The notes under the pieces were generated by a model. It made no database searches. It was not told the origin of the DNA and saw only the letters and a list, made by a program, of their open reading frames with translations. A stretch of 61,379 bases of DNA from Branchiostoma floridae (taxonomy: Eukaryota; Chordata; Leptocardii; Amphioxiformes; Branchiostomatidae). The DNA lies in the NCBI RefSeq assembly GCF_000003815.2, contig NC_049985.1, forward strand, positions 12,385,847-12,447,225. The letters run 5' to 3'. The position numbers and the translations under genes were made by a program. Each line of letters starts with the position of its first letter. Positions within the stretch are counted from its first letter, which is position 1. Shown here one piece after another: positions 1 to 12,500 of the stretch.

Positions 1-1
1 C

Positions 2-2648
2 CAGCTGAACAACTTCCAGATGGAACAGAGGATGAGAGAGATGCAGGCTGCCATACAAGCTGGACATCAGGTAGCCGGCACATCGTTATACGTGAGTCTG
101 TTCTAACCTCTAACTGGTCTGTGGACTAGCCTCCTGCTGTAGTGCTTGCACACACGTGTGGCATGTGGGAATGGAGATGGGCTCTGTCCTACTTGTAGCA
201 CATCCTCTGCAAAATTAGTTGATATCTTTTCTACACCCCAAGGAGTGAAGTATTGTAGCTACTCTGTATGTGCATGTGTGTGTCCATGTGCACATATGGG
301 TGGTTGCCTGCATGTGTGTGCATGTGCACGTATGTGTGTGTGTGTGCGTGTGTGTGTGTGTGTTTCTGAAGCTGCATGGGCAATAATGCCATAGGGACTG
401 CTGACATAGAGGGACGGGGAGAAGTCTGCCATCTCTGATTGTCTTTTTTCCTTCTCTTTTAGGCTTACAATTATGGTCAACAGCTGGGTGTCCAGATGGA
501 CAACATGAACCGTCAGATCAACGTGGAGAGATCCCGCCCCCAACCTCAGGCGGTCATGTCTCTGGCGGAGATCATTCTAGATCAGGTGAGGAACACAGAG
601 GACTTGTATTTCCTGTGATCTAAGAGAATTCATAGGCATACAGGCAAGTCTTGTTAGACACCTGGAGAAATAGGACTGGTGTGGCCCATTCCTAGAGAAA
701 CTGTTTTGCTAAAGGGACAGAAAGAAAAGTAAAACATTCTTGACAAACCTATGCAACAACCATGACACTGCTACTCAACCACTATTGCACTTGTGCTGCT
801 TTTTCAAAGTTCAGTATGGCTAGACATAAGAATTGTATATCAATCATTGTGCAGGAAGGTACAGACTGTGTTAGTAGATGGTTTTGTGTTCAGTATTGTT
901 GAGTGTCTGTGGTATTATTCCTGTAGCAAAAGCGGTACCCCCACCTGTCACGTGATGCCTTGGCGCAGAGAGCGGTGTATATCCAGGAACAGCAGAAGAG
1001 ACAGGTGCAGATGCACGAGGAGAGAATGGCTGTGAGTACTGTAGAATAACAGTTGGGCAGAATAAGTTACACATTTGTGCTCACTCTGCGCGCTTGACTA
1101 CCAGCAGCTGTGGTGCTTGCACAACTATGTTCGTCAAGGGTGACGGAAATAAGAATGGGCATGCGAGGTATGAGAAGGGTTTTGACAGTAGAAAACTAAG
1201 GGAATTGTTTCACCTGTGCACGTAATACTGCTATGTTATTGATGGGTTGATATAGATTGAAGTTAACTGTACATTTTCGCAGCCAACTATGTAGGCAAAA
1301 AGCTACTAAGCGTTCCTATATCCATGCTTTTGACTGAACTTGTGTATGTTTTTGTTGCTGCCTTTCTCCAGGCCATCCGTCGTTACGAGGCCCTTTGTAA
1401 CCAACAGCGTGCAACAGTACAAGCTTTGGTCCATCCACAGGTAGGTTTTATGCCATGATAGAATTGGAACCTACAACAGGAAATACAATATTCTAAAGTA
1501 TGACTCTCATTCTGTTTTTATTTTTAGAACTCAATACAGAAACACACCACAAGCTCACTTCCTTATTATTATCTTTTTCTGTTGTTACCATTCTCCATCT
1601 TTTATTTGTCTTTTTCACAGTTCTTGTTTATTTTTTCCCACTTCACCACATGTCACCATCATCTTTGCGTGTTGCAGAAAGCCTCAGGCGACCGTTCTAA
1701 AATACTAGCTTCATTCATAGCAGAAACTGACGGATTAAAGGTACAAATGTACTAGAAATGTAAAGTAGGACAGGAAACATTGCAATTTGAACATTGGCAC
1801 AACAAAAGATTCCTATAGACAAGTTTGGGCACAACATTCTACTAGATGTGAAAGGGCACAGGTGCTTTTTATGTGATTTATCATACTCTTTTGAAAGCTG
1901 TTTTTTTCTGTTTCTTCATTGTTTGATTTATATGGTATCCATACTGTATCCTACACATCAAATAAGAATTATCAGGTTGTATTCTTTGTACCTCATGTTT
2001 TGTACAGATGTACATATTTTGTCTGTTGTTTTCCAGCACCAGGGACCCGCTAAGTCTGTAGCAGCCATGCTGGCAGGTGGTGCAAATATGGTGTGTACAT
2101 TCTTCACATTACCATTGTCTTATCTGTGAAATCTAAGCATACCTTTACCATTTATCTCATGTTGTAAGTTGGTGTATTGATTGTAATCTTGTCTGTTACC
2201 AGCAACTGCCAACTCCCAAGCCAGCCAAGCCGGGGACGCTTGCTGCTATGATTCAGGAAAGCAGACGCAACGGGAGTGCAAATGTGAGCTGAAATCTTTC
2301 TTTGTTCTCCTGCCACCCTAAATGTGAAGTAGAATGGGAGGGTTTGAAAGATTTATGATATACAATGTAATAAAGAAAAAACCCTTGACATAGGCCTAAC
2401 TCTTTCTTGCAAACCAAGCAGTGACCGATGTTATCCAATTTGTAGTAATTCTTGATAATGGATTGAGCTTTAAGAAATCTGAACCCTTTATATTGTGTAG
2501 TAGAGTGAGTATCCACCTCAGAACATAATATTTGACGTCATTTTCAGCTTATATATTAACTGACCTCTTTTTTCAGATGCAGCAACCCTCGGGAAGCAGA
2601 GCTGATGACGATGCAATCATCATTCTGGACTCCCCTGATAAAAACTGA
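2..2648 (+). CDS. C-terminal part of an unidentified Gln/Met-rich coiled-coil protein, eight exons
   Basis: Exons 2-91, 463-585, 927-1031, 1372-1440, 1678-1740, 2037-2090, 2203-2283 and 2577-2648. All have AG/GT borders and every intron is phase 0. The 5' end lies outside the window. The visible 212 or so residues begin QLNNFQMEQRMREM and include an amphipathic, Gln/Arg-rich helical stretch (exons 3-4, QKRYPHLSRDALAQRA onward). Two short exons of similar style follow, each with an [A/S]-x-[L/M]-A-x-[M/F] core (SKILASFIAE, SVAAMLAGG), and a third has TLAAMIQES. The protein ends DDDAIIILDSPDKN, a hydrophobic core flanked by acidic residues that resembles a SUMO-interaction motif. Low-complexity coiled coil plus that motif suggests a nuclear scaffold or chromatin protein, but I do not recognise the family. 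Confidence is high that this is a real spliced gene and low on function. Confidence 0.75.
268..366 (+). repeat. (GT)n-rich microsatellite in an intron
   Basis: Interrupted TG/GT dinucleotide run in the first visible intron of the 5' gene. It explains the cysteine/valine-rich open frames there. Confidence 0.85.
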
Positions 2649-3160
2649 ACATCTTAAAGCTTATTTTCTTCTCACATAGATGTTCTAGTAGTACATTAGA
2701 TTACAACGGATTTGAAGGACGGTATTCTGCACATAGTACTACTGTATGTTATCCGATCAGTGTCAATCTTCAAGTCTTGATGTTGTTGAGAGTCTTAGCC
2801 CTTGTGATGCTGTGTACATGTCAGACATCAGGACTAGCAGTCTTGTATAGTACAGAACCGTGTTATTGATGATGTAACCATGCTATTTCAATAACTGTAC
2901 TCAACTTGAGTAAAGGATGAACAGAATTGTGAAAGTTTCTACCCTCTAAACCACAAGAGTTAAGATTCACAGTGATCCACTAGCAGACATGTGTACATAA
3001 TTATATGATATACATGTACATTGATTTTAGTGTCACTTGTTGTAGTTTTAATGTCCGATTGACAAGTAAGCATTAAGATTTGTATCAACCAGTAATTGTA
3101 TTGCTCAAACATCTCAAAGTAGTATCATAAAAGAAATAAAAGGAGCTGTCAGGTATTGTA
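2649..3160 (+). other. 3'UTR and poly(A) signal of the first gene
   Basis: AT-rich non-coding sequence follows the TGA at 2646-2648. A canonical AATAAA lies at 3135-3140, followed by a GT-rich stretch (3150-3190), as expected for a cleavage site near 3155. No other feature is seen here. Confidence 0.55.
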
Positions 3161-6100
3161 GGTGTTATTGACATGTTCTGTTAGTTTTGTATGAAAAAAT
3201 ATCAAGTATTTATGGCAGGTTCTTGTGTTTTTAAAAGTCTTGCAAGTTCAACATGTTGATTCTCAGTTGCAAATCATTAATCAATGAGAAAGTTGTGTTG
3301 TTTCCAAGATGGAGCCTGTGCAGTATGATGAGACCCCCCCATCCAAGAAAACCACAGGAATCATACCTGCTGAAAAACAAGTTTGAAATTTTATCAACTG
3401 TATTAATATACTAATCAATGACTTTTATTTTTATTTCTTGACACCACCAATTGAATTGATGAAATGTATACATAATATTAGTATTCAATTGCCCGTTTTG
3501 TTTTTCTAGATCACTGTATCATACAGGGTAAACCATGTTGACTGACTCAAAATCCTAGTACGACTGTTATCTTTGGAGTGAATAGCATAGCATAGGAAAA
3601 GATACCAAGGGACCACACTTGTGCAAGTGCCAAGTTAGCATTAGGCTCGCATTAACATACGAAGGCCCCCTTTCCACTAGACTGAGTGGCCATACAGTAA
3701 CCAAAATGTACGTATGTGAACTCTTGATTTCATAGTTTGAAAATGACACTTAGTAGACAACAAAATTTGGAAAAATTCCCTCTTTATCTATGAAGGCTTC
3801 ATGTGGAAAGGGGGTGTAAACAACTGATTGAAATGCATCAGCCTCTCAAAACTTCTTTAATCTACTGTTACAGTAATTCTGCCACACATCAATACTGGGC
3901 ATACTGAGTTATGTGTAAGTCAAGTGCAGTTTTTGGTCAACATATACATGTAGAATTCATTTAGTTATAATAAGTTCCTTGATGCAGAAGTTTGCTGTTG
4001 ATTTCAACATATTTCTTGCACATACTGTAGCTGTGTCATATTCCAAAAGAGAAAGTGTTATTGTTAAATAGGATAACTGCACAATAAATAAGCTTGTATG
4101 TGTATGTATGTACATTTACATTATTGAAACAATCAGTTAAAGCACACAATTAAAATATGTTAACCCTTCATTTAAGTGGAGATTAGTGTGAAAGCATTAT
4201 GTTGATTTTAGAATGCATTTTGGAGATTGATATACTTAAATCCACTGTACGGCCAGTTACGTTACATACCCAAGTCATCTCACATTAATGATTTATATTA
4301 GATCTTTCATAGAAGCACACAAAGTATGACTGATATTCATATTGTTTTTAAGGACAAAATGTTGCAATGTGAGTCTACTATAGAACATCACATGAAAGTT
4401 TATATCTCAATTGTGTCCAACATTCAAATGTAACCCACGGCCAAGAATTCTTGTAAAAAGCTTCCAAATTGATTAAAGCTCACATAAAGTACTTGTCTAA
4501 ATGCTGTACTTCTCCCACCTCTATTGGATACCTACAACTGCAAGATATGGTGGAAAAAGTGGAGTCAAATAGGTTATTTAACTATTTCACTTAGAAGTCA
4601 TTACTGCTTTATTATAGAAATAAGGTGACACCCATCTTCTGTGTTCAGCCAGTTTTTGTTGTCATCTGTGATATGAATTATTAAAAAAAGTCACCTCCAC
4701 TTACTGAGCATCAATTTAAAAAAAAGTTAATTGCCAGTTTGTACATGATCCTCTAAAACTGTTCTTTTGAGCGAATATAGACCTGTCAAAGGTTTTTTTG
4801 CATGTTTCCTATTACAAATGTATAAGGTCAGCAAGTAATGGCAATAACAATAAGCAGATTTCAGAGGAAGGGTTTTAACTGGAGAATATGGATTTTTCTG
4901 TCTGGTGCATTACAGTTAGTAGATACATTTTAACCGTGTACATGTACTAAGAAAGTTTAAAAAATCAAATCCTTTGTAAGAAAGGGGAATACAGTAGGGA
5001 AAGGGGGTTGGCTATACAGAGGGGGCAGGTGACAGTCACATGACGTGGGAGTTACTAAGACTAAGTAAGTAATGACAAATGCCCAGATCTCCAAGCAGCA
5101 TATTTAATTCAAAGATTCTGTAATGTTCAGTGTTTGCACTATTTATATTGTACCACTGTCTTTAACATTTCTGTACCCTGACTGCAGTTTCCTGTAAAGT
5201 TTATGTACTAAATCTCTGATGAAATTGCTGAATACATAAACTATCCCTCAATTAAGCTATGAAAGGCTTGACTCATTTCAGAGAAGATTTTGTTAAACTT
5301 AAAATCTTAATTCAGATGCTATAAAATAAAAACCTCTACTTCATTGAGTGCAACTTTTAATTAAGATGCTGAGATTTTGAGATGCTTAATAGAAATTCTG
5401 CAAATATCAACAATGAAAGTTGAATGGATAACTTTGTTACTCAACTGCATATTACATTTGTACATATATGCACATTTGATCTGTATCATATGGATGATAA
5501 TGGTAACTTCAAATTTTCATAGGACACAGCAAAAGTCATAGTTGTTAGTACAAGTTCAAGCCCATTTCTCGAATGATCCATTACAATTCATGTAGCTTAT
5601 TTTCTTACAATGTCCATGTAACCAGTCCAACAATATCTACTTTCTAGAGCAGCTTTATTGGTAAGGGTACATGTACTTGCATGAGGTTGTTGAATGCTTG
5701 TTTTGTCATGTAATATTCTTCATTGCTCACAGTTTCCACAGCAACTATAGTGTGTATTTAAGGAGCAGTAAACCACTCCTACTAATAAATTAACTGTTAC
5801 AATGTACAGATGATAGAGAAGCTATCTTTGGAAGAAAAAATGTGCAAAACTTATTTTTGCAAAATAGCACACAAATACAGAAAAAAATACCAATATTAAA
5901 ATTTCCCAGGCTATACAAGTTTTGCAGCATGGTAACCAGTAGGTAAACAGGAAGAAATTTGACATTCAAATGCCTCATCTGCTTTAATATTCGCTGGCAC
6001 GCTGTGGAATGGTAATCAGTATATATCTATACATCAAATACATTTTTGCAACTAAGCTGAAGTGACCTCAGTGGGACCATCAAATTTTTCACAATCACCT

Positions 6101-6506
6101 AGTAGATCCAGTAACCATTAAATCAGGCACTTCTCTTTGTGCACAAGGCTCACCTGTGTGCAAAGCCTCATGAACTGGAGCTACACTATACATCAAATAT
6201 CAAACTCCATCTCAATGTGTGCACAAATAAACAGTTCTATCGAACAAAATGTTGCAGTACTGCAGGCCAGTTCATTTGACTTGAGTGTATTTTAAAGCTT
6301 GCAGCTTTTTTCCACCTGATGCAGAAGTGAGTGAGAATATGAAAAAAGGTCCGTCTTTTCTAACAAAGCAACACAAAGTGTTCAACATCGTGGATTAAAA
6401 CTCTCCCAGTTGATTTGTCCTTTGGAGAGATGAGCCCACAGCAACGGGAGTGTTGAAGCAGTGTAGATGTGGCCAGAATGAAGCCTGCTGGAGGGACAGG
6501 TGGTTG
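3161..6506. other. Non-coding interval between two convergent genes
   Basis: AT-rich sequence with no exon-like open frames, RNA gene or clear repeat structure that I can support. The 6.5-kb end must include the 3'UTR of the minus-strand kinase gene, but I could not choose among several AT-rich poly(A) candidates. Confidence 0.5.
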
Positions 6507-9500
6507 TCAGTTGTCCACAGACCAGACTGCAGAATAGGACTGCTCAATGCTGTGGATGTCGTCTGCCATGTTCATGGCCACACGCCGCTCACCGACAGCC
6601 TGAAGGGTAGGCAAGAGATGAACAGTCAGTGCTCATTCTTCCAAATCATAAGGGAAGTTGAAAGGCATGTGTTTCTTATTCAGGTTTTGTTACATGGTGA
6701 CCATTGAGTGAGTAGTTGAGTACACTAGTCTAGTACCTTTTTGAGGATCTCCGCAATGGTGACCAGCCTGTCCTGCCCCACCCTGCTGATGTCGGGCAGC
6801 TCCTGTGGGCGTGTCAGGTCCACTGGTCGTAGCCGCTGCTTCTGCTCCTGTAGGACTGAGGCTGGAACAAACACAAAGGACACATTTACATCAAATACAG
6901 GACCTTCATCAAAAACTTTGAAACTTTACAACAAACTATAGTACACGACGTACTTACAAATGTATACCCTGACAACATCTGAAGTGCAAGTTTAACACTT
7001 CCAAAACTGGGACAACAGGTGATAAACCATGTAGAAAGTAGGATATTACACTTTGTCCCAATCACAATAGATGGGTAAATTTGAATAAAGCTCAAAAGGA
7101 AATGTTGGGTCTATTCCACTACCCACCAGGTATTACAGGCTGTGATGTCTTTGGTGGCCCTTTCTTGTGCCTGTTTGCCCTTCCTTGTTGACCTTCACAA
7201 TCACTGTTCTCTTTGGACTGCTGTGACTTCTTCTTGACTTGTTGTTTCTCAGGTGAAGCATACGAGGTCCTCAGTAGGTACTTTTCATAGTCAGCCACGG
7301 GGGGTGGGGGAGGTGGTGCAGGTGGCACAGTCTTCCCTGTTATCGTGGCTCCAATATTTCTTGCACTCTTGGGATCTGAATTTCCGTCTGCAATCCGGAT
7401 GCTAGCTTCTAAAGAATCCTCTGATTCTGAATCTGAGGCTTCAGCTTCCATTCTATCTTCACTGTCCACCCAGGTGCCCTTCCACATTCTTGGTACGTGG
7501 ACTGATTTTTGTACTTTGTGAGGTTCCTCCTTTCTGGAGCTTAATATTTTGTATGTTCTTTTGGTCAGGCTTTCAGCCTTTGCAGTATCACTTTTACTAT
7601 CTGTGTTGATATGATTTTCTTCATGAGCAGCTTCATCATCGCTTGAACTACCAAAGTCTAGATCTAATTTTGTGTCTGCCCAAGGGTTTCCACCAGTAGT
7701 AAACTTCTCTTCTTGTTCTGTATTGCTATTGGTCGACTTTGCAGTATCCAATCCCTCATCATTACTTCTAGGCACTTCACCAGTCACAACGGCCTTTTCA
7801 AGTTCATCTCTACTGAGAACCACCGAGTTTGAGACAAGGTGGATGATTCGCTGAGCTGAGTTGGCATCTTCCATTGCTTGGCGGGGGATGCCAGCAGCAG
7901 AAAGGAGGGACCGCCATTCCGGAGGGAAGGACAGCGATTCCAAGGAAATCAGAATGTCCTGGAATATGACAGAACAGTAGGTTTAAAATGTGTACTAAGA
8001 GGTCATGAGCAAAGAATCAAGAAGAAAACAGTCTATCCAGCAGATATTTCTGAATGTAAGAATCTGCAAACAAACAACAGCACGCTTTGCTGATCATCGC
8101 AAGATAAATGAGAAAAACAGTTCAAGACACAGATTGTACAGGGCCTTTCTAAAGCAAGATCCCCAGAAATACCTTGAAGGAAGGTCTCCTTGCAGGATTG
8201 TGTGCCCAGCACAACCCGATCAGCCTGGACAGACCGATGGGACAGTAGTCTGGGATGTCTGGCCTCTGGTTCAACCTCACACACTCCATTACCTGGAGGT
8301 ACACACACAGTTGCAAATAACATGTTAGCATTTGACAGGAGAAACATAGTCATTTTACATGCCTTAAGTTGAGGTCAACAAATCAAAACAGCCACTTCAA
8401 AACTTTGTATGCTTTATCCCATATCAGCTAAGTCTGTATATCTACTGTAGCATATAAACTGCTTTGGGGATTCTGGGATATCTATTGTAGTCAGTACCAG
8501 TACCTGGAACATAGACAGGCCCAGATAAGGATGTTTTCTGGTCAGCATTTCCCACAAAATCATCCCGAAACTGTAAACATCAACCTGCAGGGAGGAAAAA
8601 ATAAACTTCAGTCTAGAGTTGACAAACACACTCAAAGTATAATCTTGTTTGCAAAGGTAATAAGAATATTCTCAATTTTTCTAATTGACTAATACCAACA
8701 TATATATCTAATGCTTAGTAAAGTGGAGTTTTTAGGCTTAGGCTTAGACTTACTTTGTTTTTCTACTTTATAATTTGTAGTTTACTATATGAAAGTTTCT
8801 GTACATTTTGCTGCATCAATAAAGCCTCCCTATCAAAGCTACTATGAACCTTAAACACCCCCTCCTGACCTTAGTAGTGATGTTTCCCTGGTTGATCAGT
8901 TCTGGTGCCATCCATGCAGGCGTGCCTCTCAGGTGACCTGACTGGGAGGCCTTCACATCTGCATCATGTCTGAACATGTATGGACAGGGGGGGGAAGAAT
9001 AATAATGCAACAATCATAAGCACCTTTGCTGTCATATCAATGATAGTAAAATTTAGTATGATGTTACTGTGCGAGTAAGTATACTTTTGTGGTGATTAAG
9101 ATTTAAAAGTCTGCTTTAAAAAAAATATATTACTGGCATGAGAGAGATTTTCAGATCAGCCAATATTCTATCGGGGGAAGGAGGACAGAGGGTCTACATC
9201 AAACTTCATACAAGCAAAGAAAAGCAAGTTTGGGAGGCCTTATTCTTGAAAAATAATGGAGATTTTAAGCTATTTAATAATTCACACGAACAAACCATAT
9301 CTATTATACACACCTAAGTTTAGAGAAGCCAAAGTCAGCGATCTTGGCCCTGAGCTGTGAATCCAGCAGCACGTTCATGGACTTGAGATCCAGATGGAGC
9401 ACGGCAGGTTTCCTGTTGTGGAGGTAGTTCATCCCCAGGGCAGTGTCCCGCGCTATCTGGTAGTACAACACATGGTCCAGATCTGGTCTGGAAAACACAC

Positions 9501-12500
9501 AACAGTCACACATCTTTAGTTAACTTCATCTGTAGTGAACGTCATTCAAGTGGTGTATATTACATCCGTACTAGGGCCTTTGTTGTTCATCCTATACATT
9601 AATGACATGCCCGACATATTGCAACATGGGAAGGTATGTCTATATGCAGACGACACCGCACTGTTCTACGCGGCGAATTCAATCAGTGACCTAAACGAAG
9701 CACTGAATGAAGACCATAGACGTATGGCTACACTCAAACAAACTGACTTTAAATGTGAAGAAGTGTAAGGCTATGTTATTTGGCACTAGGAACAAGCTGC
9801 GTCTAGGTACTGATAAACTGACAGTAACTCTTTCTGGCACATGTTTGGAGGTTGTTTCCAGCTTTAAATATCTCGGTGTCTGGTTTGACTCGTGCCTAAC
9901 GTGGCAAGATCATATAGATAAACTGTGCAAGGGTGTATCGGCCAGACTAGGTGTGTTACGGCGTCTTAAGCCAGTTTTGCCAAAACATACCCTTGAGATG
10001 TTATTCAATTGTATGGTCCTTCCCAAATTAGACTACTGCGATGTTGTGTGGGGTAACTGTGGAAAATGCCTTTCAGATAAGCTACAAAAGCTGCACAACC
10101 GGGCTGCTAGAATTGTACTTGGTCTTTCACATGTGTCTCACATCGGTAGTGATGAACTTTCTAGTCTACACTGGAAAACTCTGGAAACTAGAAGAAATGA
10201 ACACCTGTTGCATACAGTTTACAAGTCTGTTAACCACCTACTGCCAGATTATCTCAATGTATTCCATATGGTATCAGAGACTCACAGTTACCCTAGTCGC
10301 CATAGTTTAAGCCAATCAGTACAGCTGCCACAAGTTCACTTGGAATGTGGAAGACGTAAGTTTAGCTACAGGGGCGTTTGTCAGTGGAACCACCTTCCAA
10401 TGACTTTAAAAACGGCTCCCAACATTGCAACATTCAAGCATATGATGAAACTGGGCTGACCTCTGACCTCATGACCGGACTGAAGTATGATTATGGAAAA
10501 CGGTCTTTGTATATATTATTTGTATGTTATGTATGGTGCTGATGTGTCATGTATTATGTGTTATCCAGGGCCCCACTGTAAAGCAGTGCAATGCACTGAG
10601 CTGGGCTACCCTGGCTAAAGAAAACAGAATAAAAAAAAATGTATTTACAAAGTTAAGACATTGTTTTTTCCAGCCTGTACCTTTCCTCCCCGTGCAGCCA
10701 GTGGTAGAGGCTGCCCAGTGAGACTGATATATTTACAAAGTTGAGCCAGTACCTTTCCTCCCCGTGTAGCCAGTGGTAGAGGCTACCCTGCGCCATGTAC
10801 TCCAGCACCATGATGGGCAGGTCTGCCGTGGTGCACACTCCCAGCAGCAGCACCACACGGGGGTGACGCAGCTCCCTCAGGAGGCTCACCTGGGAAGTGC
10901 AGCTTTAGTTAGACTTATAACTGTAGCGACATTTTGCTAACAAAATCCTTCTACATGTATCACATACTCTACTTGAATTTTTTGCAATGCAGGTATGCCA
11001 AAAATGAACACTTTAAAGCGTAAGTGCTCGGTATGTTGAAGAAGAACTACAATGCCATTCTTAGTTTTAAAAAAATGATACCCGGTATATAAAGCGCAAG
11101 TCAGTCCAGTTCATTCTCTGTAGAGAGGTGATACCACTGTCCCACATGACAGTATAAACCCTCCAAAAATGTGGTCTATGATTTCTATATCATAAATCAA
11201 TGATAGATTTCTCGTACCTCTGCACCAAAGTAGTTTTTGTCAGCAGCAGAAAGGGGAGACCGTAGTCTCTTGATGGCCACCTCTGTACCGTTGTAGACAC
11301 CACAGAACACACGGGAGAACGCTCCTTCACCTAACAAATCTGATCAACACACAAAACTTTTAACATTCTCCAAACTGCATGTACTATATCATTGTGTGTA
11401 CCAACAGGTTGACTCTGAATGTCTTCCAAAAGCATGCATCTTTATACTATCATTTCATGAGAATCATCATTGCAATTACTATTAAACAATTCTTTAAAAA
11501 CATAGCTTTTTGAAGAGAAAGCATTCTTTTGCATCCATATAACAATGTTTCATGGTATGCTTTCACTTTTACGAATGACATATGGAACCAATACCGCATA
11601 AGATGCAAAATGCAGACCTTTAGTGCTATAGATGATGTCTTTCTCCACAATCTGACAGTTTCTGAGGGGATCTTTGTACTTCAACCTCTTCAGCTCCGAC
11701 TCAAGATGTCTGAGGGGAAAAAACAACATTATCAGGAAGATGTTCAACAATCACTGTACCAATAAGCTACCCTATTCTTACTTATTGCATTGAGCTTACT
11801 TGGAAAAAGAAGTGTTTGATTTTAGGAAATGTTACATCTTCATGACATCATCTTGTGCAAGCAAGAATACATTATGCCTTTTATCTTTAAATCTTCATAC
11901 ATACATTAAACAAAGCTTCCCATTATATACATAAGGAGACTTTGAAAACCAGAGTGTAAATGTCACACACTCAATTACACTTAATACATTACCAAATGGG
12001 AAAAGAGTGGGTATGGACTTAAACTGGTAGATTTGCCTGTATCATCTAAAACTTTACATCAAAATTTTTCATTTGAAACTTTATGTTGCCAGATGTGTAA
12101 TAAGAGACGAACACACCTTATCTCCTTCCTATGTTTGTCCTGTTCCTTCCTTAACTGTCTCATCAGGTCCTGCTTGGATGGAGATGTTGTCATGGCAACA
12201 GGCCTGCCACTCCCACCTTCCCTCTTGTTCCCAGTGTTCTCAGAGACATCCATCTCCTCCCCAGAATCTTTACCAGCAGCATGACTCTGTGCTGCCATGT
12301 TGTGAGGAGATGTTGGGGATTTGGATTTGTAGACCATCTGCATTTCCTCCAGTTGTCGCTGGATTTTGTCCACGATTTCTCTGGAAGTTTGTTCATTTTC
12401 CTTCCCTCTCTGCTGTAGACCGCTTACCTTAAAAACAGTAATTAAACATAAACGTACTTTACAAAACTATTTAACATGCAAACAAGAAATGTTCCTTCTA

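Larger units (their letters stand above)
8173..11339 (-). other. Catalytic-domain exons of the SAM/TKL kinase
   Basis: Exons 11339-11218 (Gly loop and catalytic Lys), 10889-10753 (HPRVVLLLGVC, hinge VLEYMAQGSL), 9487-9314 (catalytic loop and DFG), 8969-8870 (activation segment with GTPAWMAPE), 8584-8504 (VDVYSFGMILWEML) and 8292-8173 (RPDIPDYCP.. to ARRPSFK) cover kinase subdomains I-XI without a gap. All residues needed for ATP binding and phosphotransfer are present. Confidence 0.9.

Noticed and set aside
146-394. Cys/Val-rich open frame near the left end
   Set aside because: Translation of a (GT)n microsatellite inside an intron.
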